Assembly (NCBI GenBank): GCA_020852535.1 | Contig: JADZAO010000043.1 | Coordinates: 1 to 5,689, forward strand | Direction: 5' to 3' | DNA from: Paracoccaceae bacterium | GTDB lineage: Bacteria > Pseudomonadota > Alphaproteobacteria > Rhodobacterales > Rhodobacteraceae | DNA length: 5,689 bases | Part shown: positions 1 through 5,689 of the stretch, in pieces | Numbering within the stretch: position 1 is the first letter of the stretch | How the letters are laid out: each line of letters starts with the position of its first letter | Translations under genes and position numbers: made by a program | Notes under the pieces: generated by a model | Told to the model about the DNA's origin: nothing | Seen by the model: the letters and a program-made list of their open reading frames with translations, nothing else | Database searches by the model: none

Positions 1-346
1 AGGGTTTGATCACATAGTCATCCGCGCCGGTTTCTAGTCCTCGCACGCGGTCCACTTCTTCAGTCCGCGCCGACAGGATGATGATTGGGATATTTCGCGT
101 CTCGGGCTTCATCTTCAGTCGTCGGCACACCTCGATTCCTGAAACCTTCGGCATCATCCAGTCGAGTATGATTATATCCGGCGGGTCTTCTTTGACTAGC
201 AGCAGCGCATCCTCGCCATTGTCAGTCTGCGTTACGTTAAAGCCCTCGGCCTCAAGGTTATAGACTAGTACCTCGCGTTGCGCCGCTTCATCCTCAACTA
301 GCAGCACACGCGGATGCTGCTGTGCTGCGCTTGAAGGCGTTCGCAT
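1..346 (-). CDS. phoB: PhoB phosphate-regulon response regulator, receiver domain (3' part cut by window edge)
   Basis: This is the start of an OmpR/PhoB-type response regulator, which when phosphorylated by PhoR activates pst and other phosphate-starvation genes. The first 115 residues are visible and form almost a whole receiver domain: VLLVEDE with acidic residues E18/D19, the phospho-acceptor D62 in ILDWMMP, S92 in IILSAR (the Ser/Thr switch position, usually Thr in PhoB), and K114 in the final VIKP. The LDWMMP and GLETGADDY segments are typical of PhoB. The DNA-binding winged-helix half lies beyond the left edge. The ATG at 346-344 shares one base with the phoU stop (TGATG). The nearest Shine-Dalgarno-like GGAG is 11 nt away, so translation probably depends on coupling to phoU. 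The N-terminus is about nine residues longer than in E. coli PhoB. The family is certain, and the phoB name is supported by the neighbours. Confidence 0.95.
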   Translation of the reverse strand, partial: MRTPSSAAQQHPRVLLVEDEAAQREVLVYNLEAEGFNVTQTDNGEDALLLVKEDPPDIIILDWMMPKVSGIEVCRRLKMKPETRNIPIIILSARTEEVDRVRGLETGADDYVIKP

Positions 347-1056
347 CAGTTCTGCGTCTCCATGCCTTGCATAAACTCGGCTTTGGGGCGTTCCTCGCCG
401 GGCATGGCACCTGTCACCAGATAGATTACCTGCTCGGCGATGCTGGTGGCATGATCCCCTACACGTTCAATGTTCTTGGCTATGAAATGTAGGTGCATTG
501 CCGCCGTGATGTTGCTTGGGTCTTCCATCATGTGGGTCAGCAACTCACGAAATAGCGCGTTATACATCTGGTCTATATCTTGGTCGCGGTTGCGGATATC
601 TTCGGCCACTGCCGCATCACGAGCGATATAGGCGTCCAGCGCATCCTTTAGTAGCATAACAACTGCCCGCGCCATTCGCTTGACCGATCCGGTCGAAGCG
701 CCCAAGGGTGACATTTGTGATAGGACCGCTGTCCGCTTGGCAAGATTTTTGGCGTAATCCCCGGCCCGTTCTAGTGCCGCTGCAATCCGCATTACCGTTA
801 ATACGGTGCGCAGGTCGCCTGCCGCAGGGGACCGCAGCGCGATTAGACGCGCACATTCGGTCTGGATTTCTTGCTCCAGAGCGTCGATGGCCTTGTCGCC
901 TGCCCGTACCTGCTGGGCTAGTTCCTCGTCGCGGTTATCTAAGGCATCTGCAGCATCCAAAAGCGCGGCTTCTACCAGCCCGCCCATTCGCATTACATGC
1001 GTTTGCACCGCTTCTAGATCCCGGTCGAAGGCCGAAAGAATATGAGTATTTTCCAT
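346..1056 (-). CDS. phoU: PhoU, phosphate transport system regulatory protein
   Basis: PhoU is a cytoplasmic helical protein that links the PstSCAB transporter to the PhoR/PhoB two-component system and keeps the Pho regulon off when phosphate is plentiful. The 236-residue product has the expected length and the two-repeat PhoU architecture. Each repeat carries the metal-binding E-x-x-x-D signature: ERAGD at 96-100 and ERVGD at 197-201, the latter followed by HATSIAE. The N-terminus (HILSAFDRDL) is typical of the family. The open frame extends 100 codons further upstream, but that part overlaps pstB out of frame and has no family likeness. I start at the ATG at 1056-1054, which has AAGGAG (1063-1068) six bases upstream. 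The pstB stop TGA overlaps this ribosome site, so translation of phoU is likely coupled to pstB. The gene is complete and shows no broken motif. Confidence 0.97.
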   Translation of the reverse strand: MENTHILSAFDRDLEAVQTHVMRMGGLVEAALLDAADALDNRDEELAQQVRAGDKAIDALEQEIQTECARLIALRSPAAGDLRTVLTVMRIAAALERAGDYAKNLAKRTAVLSQMSPLGASTGSVKRMARAVVMLLKDALDAYIARDAAVAEDIRNRDQDIDQMYNALFRELLTHMMEDPSNITAAMHLHFIAKNIERVGDHATSIAEQVIYLVTGAMPGEERPKAEFMQGMETQN

Positions 1057-1062
1057 TGTTTG

Positions 1063-1068
1063 CTCCTT
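1063..1068 (-). promoter_or_regulatory. phoU ribosome binding site that fixes its start
   Basis: AAGGAG lies six bases before the phoU ATG at 1056 and overlaps the last base of the pstB stop codon (1070-1068). It is the main reason to reject the longer upstream open frame as the phoU start. Confidence 0.8.
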
Positions 1069-1832
1069 CAGCCGATCCGGCCGGTAATATAGGATTCCGT
1101 CCGTGGGTCGTTCGGCGCTGTAAAGATCGTACCCGTCTCGCCATATTCGACAAGACTGCCAAGGTGAAAAAATGCCGTTCGTTGGCTGACGCGTGCCGCT
1201 TGCTGCATTGAGTGCGTCACGATCACCACGGAAAACTGCGAGCGTAGTTCGTCGATTAATTCCTCGACCTGTGCAGTGGCGATGGGGTCCAAGGCCGAAC
1301 ATGGCTCGTCCATTAGCAATACCTCGGGCGAGGTTGCCACAGCTCGCGCAATGCACAACCGCTGCTGCTGTCCTCCTGACAATCCCGTTCCGGGCGCGGC
1401 CAGACGATCTTTGACCTCGTTCCAGAGCGCTGCCTTGCGCAGAGAGCTTTCGACCACCTCGTCTAACTCTGCCTTGTTTCGTGTCAGACCGTGAATCTTT
1501 GGGCCGTAAGCTACGTTGTCATAGATTGATTTTGGAAATGGGTTTGGCTTTTGAAACACCATTCCCACCTTGGCTCGCAGCTGTACGGGGTCCACGCGGG
1601 AATCATAAATGTTTCGCCCGTCCATTTCGATCAGCCCCTCGACCCGCGCCGAGGCGACTGTGTCGTTCATCCGGTTCAGGCAGCGCAGGAAAGTCGACTT
1701 GCCACAGCCCGAAGGTCCGATGAAAGCCGTTACTGTTTTGTCGAGAATATCAACATCGACATTCTTTAGCGCATGGTTGGTCCCGTAATAGACCTGTACC
1801 CGGCGTGCAGACATCTTGGCCCTTTCGTCCAC
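1068..1832 (-). CDS. pstB: PstB, phosphate ABC transporter ATP-binding protein
   Basis: PstB is the cytoplasmic ATPase that drives phosphate import through PstC/PstA. All ABC motifs are intact (numbered from the GTG): Walker A GPSGCGKST at 39-47, Q-loop Q94 in MVFQKPNPFP, signature LSGGQQQR at 151-158, Walker B VLLMDEP at 171-177, D-loop SALD at 179-182 and H-loop H207. The Q-loop context and the FLRCLNRMND stretch (48-57) are specific to PstB among ABC proteins. The product has 254 residues, slightly short at the N-terminus for alphaproteobacterial PstB. The GTG at 1832-1830 has GGAG at 1840-1843 seven bases upstream, and an in-frame stop lies 12 bases before it. An ATG at 1814-1812 with AAAGGG five bases upstream is a second possible start (248 residues). 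A better-placed ATG at 1863 with a strong ribosome site is out of frame by one base, which suggests a frameshift or a leader peptide here. Confidence 0.96.
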   Translation of the reverse strand: MDERAKMSARRVQVYYGTNHALKNVDVDILDKTVTAFIGPSGCGKSTFLRCLNRMNDTVASARVEGLIEMDGRNIYDSRVDPVQLRAKVGMVFQKPNPFPKSIYDNVAYGPKIHGLTRNKAELDEVVESSLRKAALWNEVKDRLAAPGTGLSGGQQQRLCIARAVATSPEVLLMDEPCSALDPIATAQVEELIDELRSQFSVVIVTHSMQQAARVSQRTAFFHLGSLVEYGETGTIFTAPNDPRTESYITGRIG

Positions 1833-1833
1833 G

Positions 1834-1863
1834 CTATTTCTCCGTCAATCGTATGTCATTCAT
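1834..1863 (-). other. 9-codon open frame before pstB: leader peptide or frameshifted true N-terminus
   Basis: An ATG at 1863-1861 sits five bases after AAGGGGG (1869-1875, overlapping the pstA stop). It opens MNDIRLTEK and then reaches a TAG stop at 1836-1834, one base before the GTG start of pstB. The offset between this frame and pstB is one base. Removing one A from the AAA just before the TAG would join the two into MNDIRLTENS followed by VDERAKMSARR. From memory, PstB proteins of related bacteria often begin MND. It is either a one-base insertion (real or a sequencing error) or a small leader coupled to pstB. Confidence 0.45.
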
Positions 1864-1868
1864 AAAAG

Positions 1869-1875
1869 CCCCCTT
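1869..1875 (-). promoter_or_regulatory. Strong Shine-Dalgarno in the pstA-pstB gap
   Basis: AAGGGGG begins inside the pstA stop codon and lies five bases before the out-of-frame ATG at 1863. It is stronger than the GGAG (1840-1843) serving the GTG of pstB, so ribosomes would be expected to load first at the ATG. Confidence 0.6.
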
Positions 1876-3211
1876 ACCAGTGTCGCTCAAAACGGCGGCG
1901 CAGGATGATCGCTACGGAATTCATCGTCAAAAGGAACAATAAAAGCACGATGATTGCACCTGATGCGCGTTCGGCAAAGGCAGGATCGGACCGTTGTGTC
2001 CAGTTATACACCTGTACTGGCAGCGCTGAAGCTGGATCGAAGAACCCGTTTGGTGGTGAAGACGGATAATCCTTCACGAAAGCCACCATCCCGATCAATA
2101 GCAAAGGTGCACTTTCGCCGAGTGCCCGCGCTAGACCAAGGATTGTACCGGTCAAAATTCCTGGCATTGCAAGTGGCAAGACGTGATGAAAGATCGCCTG
2201 CATCTTAGATGCTCCTACTCCCAGCGCTGCATCACGGATGCTCGGCGGTACAGCTTTCAGACTTGCCCGTGTGGCGATTATGATCGTGGGCAAGGTCATT
2301 AGCGTCAGTACCAGTCCTCCCAAAATGGGCGCCGATTGCGGCAGTCCAAGGAAGTTGACGAATAGCGCCAGTGCAAGGATGCCAAAGACAATTGAGGGCA
2401 CGGCGGCAAGGTTGGCGATATTGATCTCGATAAAGTCGGTCCAGATGTTTTTTGGCGCCATCTCTTCCAGATAGATTGACGCTGCTACCCCGATGGGTAG
2501 GGAAAGCACCAGTACGATCATCATCATGTAAGCAGACCCGAGGATCGCAACTCCAAGCCCCGCGCTTTCGGGTCGTAATTCGGACGCGTCGGGATTGGTG
2601 AGGAAGGCCCAGTTGAACTTCGTGCGTATTACCCCTGCATCGGCCATTCGTTGCGCTAGCCGCAATTGCTCGGGGCTGATGTTGCTGTCGCGCTCGGCAC
2701 TTTCTAGCGTGACGCGACCTTTGAAGTAGCCGTCCACCCGCCCGTTCGTCATCGCGTTGAAGGTGAGTGTCGTGCCGATAAGATCAGGGTTCGCCAGTAC
2801 CATATCGCGTAGGTCGGCGGCGGCTTTCTTTGATAATAACCCCATCAATTTATTGGGTTTTATTTTTTCGGTATCGACGCCACGGTCCTCCAGCATTTTT
2901 TGGAACGATGCTTGTATTAGTTTGCCATAACCGACGGTTGTAACCTTGGCCATCAGCGCAGGATCGCGCTTGCCTGAAACGTCGAGCTTTGTCTCGTCCA
3001 GCGGGATTGCCATTTCGATATGCGTTTGGCGAAAAGCAGATAGCCCGTTGTCCAGTACCGATCCTAGCAGGAACACCAGCGCTAGAATCCCTACGCTCAC
3101 CGCCGCTATACCCGTTAACCGAAACCACCGCTCCGAAGCATTCCGTGCCTTGGTCCGGGCATCCGGGACCAGCAACGAGGCCTTGCGCGACCTGAATGTT
3201 GCTTTGGTCAT
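1874..3211 (-). CDS. pstA: PstA, phosphate ABC transporter permease (long form with periplasmic domain)
   Basis: PstA is one of the two inner-membrane permease subunits of the phosphate importer. At 445 residues it is about 150 longer than E. coli PstA. The order is a basic cytoplasmic N-terminus (1-31), a first membrane segment (about 32-53), a soluble, probably periplasmic region (about 56-215), and then the standard ABC permease domain with membrane segments from about 218 to 437. The EAA-type loop that docks on PstB is near 328-350 (AALGVGAS then VLPLAMPGI), followed by LARALGESAPLLLIG. The extra N-terminal region fits the uncharacterised domain (DUF3333, from memory) found on proteobacterial PstA proteins. 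The ATG at 3211 overlaps the pstC stop by 4 nt (ATGA) and has GGGAG (3220-3224) eight bases upstream. The stop is TAA at 1876-1874. PstA rather than PstC is supported by gene order and by the LARALGESAPLL signature. Confidence 0.95.
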   Translation of the reverse strand: MTKATFRSRKASLLVPDARTKARNASERWFRLTGIAAVSVGILALVFLLGSVLDNGLSAFRQTHIEMAIPLDETKLDVSGKRDPALMAKVTTVGYGKLIQASFQKMLEDRGVDTEKIKPNKLMGLLSKKAAADLRDMVLANPDLIGTTLTFNAMTNGRVDGYFKGRVTLESAERDSNISPEQLRLAQRMADAGVIRTKFNWAFLTNPDASELRPESAGLGVAILGSAYMMMIVLVLSLPIGVAASIYLEEMAPKNIWTDFIEINIANLAAVPSIVFGILALALFVNFLGLPQSAPILGGLVLTLMTLPTIIIATRASLKAVPPSIRDAALGVGASKMQAIFHHVLPLAMPGILTGTILGLARALGESAPLLLIGMVAFVKDYPSSPPNGFFDPASALPVQVYNWTQRSDPAFAERASGAIIVLLLFLLTMNSVAIILRRRFERHW

Positions 3212-4665
3212 TCGTACTGCTCCCGGTATTTTCGCACTATATAAAGTGCCAGAATGTTTAGTCCTAGTGTAAATACAAACAGTGTCAGTCCCAACGCAAA
3301 GGCGACCAAGGTCTCAGGGCTGGAGAATTCGGTATCACCGGTCAACTGGCTTACGATTTTCACCGTAACCGTTGTCATTGCCTCGAAGGGATTCAGGCTC
3401 AGCTTTGCCGCCGCTCCTGCGCCTAGAACCACGATCATTGTCTCACCGATGGCACGACTTGCGGCCATCAAGATGGCTCCCACTATCCCGGGTAGGGCGG
3501 CAGGAAATACCACCTGCTTCACTGTTTCCGATTGTGTAGCTCCGAGCCCGTAAGATCCGTCTCGTAGTGCTCGTGGGACGGCGTTGATGATGTCGTCTGA
3601 TAGTGACGAGACGTAGGGGATTAGCATGATCCCCATCACCACACCCGCTGTCATTACACTAGACAACGACTCACCCAACCCCAGCGGTTTGGCAAACCAG
3701 TCGCGCAAAAAAGGTCCTACCGTCATTAGCGCGAACAGCCCGTAGACAATTGACGGAATACCGGCGAGCACCTCCAGCACGGGTTTTGTGACACTTCGCA
3801 CTCGACCGCTAGCATATTCCGAAAGATAGATTGCTGCCATCAGCCCTACGGGTACCGCCACGACTAGTGCGATGAAGGAAACGTAAAGCGTGCCCCAAAG
3901 GAGTGGCCAGATGCCCAAATCAGATCCGCCGCCGAACTTCGGCGCCCATGTCAGCGAAAAGAAGAAGTTTTTTGCCGGATAAAGTTGGAAGAAATACCAG
4001 CTTTCGAAGACAAGGCTCAGGATGATCCCTAGCGTGGTCAGCACTGCTACCGAAGACGCTCCGATGAGCAATACACGTACAAAGGCCTCAACTACGTTCC
4101 GAGCGCGGAAGGTTGACTTTACCTGCATCAGGGCAAACAGAAAGCCCGCCACGGCCAGACCCAACGTCGAAACCGCGAGCCAGTTGTTCCCTGTCGCTAC
4201 TTTGGTTCGGTAAGCTGCTGCTGCTTTGGCTACATGCGGGTTAATATCGGCGGCTAACGCTATCCTCGCATCGGCCAACCGCGTCTTTAGCGCCGCTGGA
4301 TTGTTTATCAGCTTTGTGATTTCGGCTTCGTCCGCGCCTCGTGCCACTAGTACATCGACACCTTTGGCAATTCGCAATACGTCTGACATGACCAGTTCGC
4401 GTGTTGATCCTGTGTCGATATCCTCGGGCAGGATCATATCTGTCACATGGCTCTCGATCAGCACTGGCTGCACCAGCAGCCAGATTATCATCAGAAGAGA
4501 GGCCGGAATACCGGTAAAAAGTGCAACCCCCGCCCCGCAATATGAGGGCAGAGAATGAAGATTGCGTATATCTCCCTTGACTGAAGCCAGTGCTTTCTGT
4601 CGTCCCAGTATGAAGCTAAGGGCGCTAAGTCCGAGCAAAACAAGAGATAAAAGACCCACCGTCAT
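3208..4665 (-). CDS. pstC: PstC, phosphate ABC transporter permease (long form)
   Basis: PstC pairs with PstA to form the phosphate channel in the inner membrane. From the ATG at 4665 it has 485 residues against about 320 in E. coli. Predicted membrane segments by eye are 2-21, 45-69, 163-182, 196-221, 257-282, 295-320, 337-356, 389-416 and 452-477. A soluble, probably periplasmic region spans about 70-160. The EAA loop is near 373-395 (SYGLGATQSET, then VFPAALPGI), followed by ASRAIGETMIVVLGAG, a PstC hallmark. The N-terminal part before the permease core fits the extra domain (DUF3708, from memory) of proteobacterial PstC. Start choice is uncertain: the ATG at 4665 has AGGA (4672-4675) six bases upstream and gives the usual hydrophobic N-terminus. 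A TTG at 4701 has a stronger AAGGAG (4707-4712) five bases upstream and would add 12 residues. The gene's TGA overlaps the pstA start by 4 nt. Confidence 0.95.
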   Translation of the reverse strand: MTVGLLSLVLLGLSALSFILGRQKALASVKGDIRNLHSLPSYCGAGVALFTGIPASLLMIIWLLVQPVLIESHVTDMILPEDIDTGSTRELVMSDVLRIAKGVDVLVARGADEAEITKLINNPAALKTRLADARIALAADINPHVAKAAAAYRTKVATGNNWLAVSTLGLAVAGFLFALMQVKSTFRARNVVEAFVRVLLIGASSVAVLTTLGIILSLVFESWYFFQLYPAKNFFFSLTWAPKFGGGSDLGIWPLLWGTLYVSFIALVVAVPVGLMAAIYLSEYASGRVRSVTKPVLEVLAGIPSIVYGLFALMTVGPFLRDWFAKPLGLGESLSSVMTAGVVMGIMLIPYVSSLSDDIINAVPRALRDGSYGLGATQSETVKQVVFPAALPGIVGAILMAASRAIGETMIVVLGAGAAAKLSLNPFEAMTTVTVKIVSQLTGDTEFSSPETLVAFALGLTLFVFTLGLNILALYIVRKYREQYE

Positions 4666-4706
4666 GTCACGTCCTGTAAAATGGGCTAAAGAGCGGCACA
4701 ATACTG

Positions 4707-4712
4707 CTCCTT
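4707..4712 (-). promoter_or_regulatory. Strong Shine-Dalgarno in the pstS-pstC gap
   Basis: AAGGAG lies five bases before a TTG (4701) in frame with pstC and seven bases before a GTG (4699) in another frame. It is 41 bases from the ATG at 4665 that I prefer as the pstC start, too far to serve it directly. It therefore implies a TTG start, or a short leader frame (4667-4699) that delivers ribosomes to the ATG. Confidence 0.5.
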
Positions 4713-4722
4713 GAAGTTGGTT

Positions 4723-5689
4723 TTATTCCGGCGGCCTTATGATCGTCTCTTTGGCCACTGCCGCCTGAGTTGCAGCTAGTTCTGGATCGGGCACTAGACC
4801 GTATTGGGTTAACTCGCCTTCGGGTCCGACCATATCGTCTGATAAGAAAAACTCGACATATTCCTTCAAGCCAGGAATAACGCCGATATGCTGTTTCTTG
4901 ACGTAAAAGTAGAGCGGACGCGACACGGGGTAATCTCCGCTCGAAATCGTCTCGACCGAAGGCACCACCCCTGACATCGTCGCCACTTTTAGCCTGTCGG
5001 TATTGTTTTCGTAAAAGGACAAGCCGAACACACCCATCGCGGTCGGGTTGCCTCCCATGCGGGCCAGTGTCTCTGTGTAGTCGCCGTCGATATCGACAGA
5101 AGTGCCATCGGTGCGGGTTTCAAAACAAGCAGTCTCGGCATCTTTTCTTTTAGTCTCGGCATCAGCGCTAGCCGAAGCGGCCAGATGCAGGTCGTAGGCG
5201 CCCGTTTTTTTGCAGCCTTCTAGCATTATTTTGATATTGAATACTTCGCGCGTGCTATGCTTGGTGCCGGGGATGAAGATGAGGACCGGCTGGTCGGGTA
5301 GCGCCTCGTTTACTTCTTTCCACGATTTTAGCGTGTTGTCGGTCAGTTCTCCGTCCTTGGCGATCTCGGTCGAAACAGCAAGGAATATATCCTTTGGCGT
5401 CAGTGCATAATCGACATTATCTACGGCAGTTGCAAAGACGATTCCATCATAGCCGATCTGTACTTCCATGATCTCGGTTACACCGTTTTTTCTGCACTCG
5501 TCGATCTCTGATTGCTTGATCCTGCTTGACGAATTAGCGATGTCGATGGTGGTCTCGCCCAAGCCTTCACACAGTTTTTTGCGGCCCGCACCCGACCCAC
5601 CACCTTCAACGACTGGCGTCGGGAAATCGAAGTTCTCGCTAAAGGATTCGGCAACGATGGTCGAATAGGGTAATACGGTTGAAGACCCC
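4723..5689 (-). CDS. pstS: PstS, periplasmic phosphate-binding protein (5' end cut by window edge)
   Basis: PstS is the periplasmic binding protein that captures phosphate and delivers it to PstC/PstA. The frame stays open to the right edge, so 321 residues are visible. The missing part should be only the signal peptide and the first few mature residues. A TTG at 5562 can pose as a start, but the 42 codons before it are clearly PstS. Visible landmarks, counted from the edge, are GSSTVLPYS (1-9, phosphate-binding loop), the glycine-rich GGGSGAGRK (29-37), DIANSSSRIK (49-58), PGTKHSTREVF (140-150), AMGVFGLSFYENN (217-229), GDYPVSRPLYFYVKK (251-265) and GLVPDPELAATQ (297-308). This fits the roughly 340-residue alphaproteobacterial PstS type. 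K/R- and D/E-rich residues near 176-186 look like a surface helix. It ends in TAA at 4725-4723, first in the pst order, and the operon promoter and any Pho box should lie off the right edge. Confidence 0.95.
   Translation of the reverse strand, partial: GSSTVLPYSTIVAESFSENFDFPTPVVEGGGSGAGRKKLCEGLGETTIDIANSSSRIKQSEIDECRKNGVTEIMEVQIGYDGIVFATAVDNVDYALTPKDIFLAVSTEIAKDGELTDNTLKSWKEVNEALPDQPVLIFIPGTKHSTREVFNIKIMLEGCKKTGAYDLHLAASASADAETKRKDAETACFETRTDGTSVDIDGDYTETLARMGGNPTAMGVFGLSFYENNTDRLKVATMSGVVPSVETISSGDYPVSRPLYFYVKKQHIGVIPGLKEYVEFFLSDDMVGPEGELTQYGLVPDPELAATQAAVAKETIIRPPE

Noticed and set aside
708..1211. Long plus-strand open frame (167 codons) opposite phoU and pstB
   Set aside because: It is antisense to two genes with intact family motifs, its translation is low-complexity Arg/Pro/Ala-rich with no recognisable domain, and it spans the pstB-phoU junction.
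1057..1356. 100-codon upstream extension of the phoU open frame
   Set aside because: It overlaps pstB in another frame, resembles no PhoU N-terminus, and the internal ATG at 1056 has a good ribosome site.
3640..3670. CTGTCAT half-site resembling a Pho box inside pstC, and CTGTCAC near 4439
   Set aside because: Neither has a second 7-bp repeat at the required 11-bp spacing, and both are inside coding sequence.
4666..4722. Possible hairpin or attenuator between pstS and pstC
   Set aside because: I found no convincing inverted repeat or T-run in this gap. The same is true of the 41 bp pstA-pstB gap.
5560..5562. TTG as start of the pstS open frame
   Set aside because: The frame continues upstream to the window edge with clear PstS residues (GSSTV and the glycine-rich loop), so this TTG is an internal leucine codon.

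Overview
The window holds one minus-strand gene cluster, the high-affinity phosphate uptake and phosphate-sensing (Pho) operon of an alphaproteobacterium. In transcription order (right to left) it contains pstS (5' end cut by the window), pstC, pstA, pstB, phoU and phoB (3' end cut by the window). I see no RNA gene, mobile element, CRISPR array, terminator or convincing Pho box. Any promoter should lie beyond the right edge, upstream of pstS. The gene order, the long PstC (about 485 aa) and PstA (445 aa) with extra periplasmic domains, and the style of PstS and PstB point to Rhodobacterales, roughly the Roseobacter group. This assignment is an inference from family knowledge, not from a search.

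Layout: pstS 4723-5689 (partial), a 56-57 bp gap, pstC 3208-4665, a 4-nt ATGA overlap, pstA 1874-3211, a 41 bp gap, pstB 1068-1832 (GTG start), an 11 bp gap, phoU 346-1056, a 1-nt TGATG overlap, phoB 1-346 (partial). The tight packing implies one transcript with translational coupling. Open frames on the plus strand and in the other minus frames are shadows of these genes.

Function: PstS captures phosphate in the periplasm, PstC and PstA form the membrane channel, and PstB powers import. PhoU links transporter state to a sensor kinase (PhoR, not in the window), and PhoB is the response regulator that would activate the operon when phosphate is scarce.

This is a well-known system and I found no undescribed one. 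The most interesting local detail is the pstA-pstB junction. A strong ribosome binding site and ATG there open a 9-codon frame that ends just before the GTG start of pstB, in a different frame. It looks like a 1-nt frameshift of the family's usual N-terminus, or a small leader peptide. The pstS-pstC junction has a similar ambiguity of start site.
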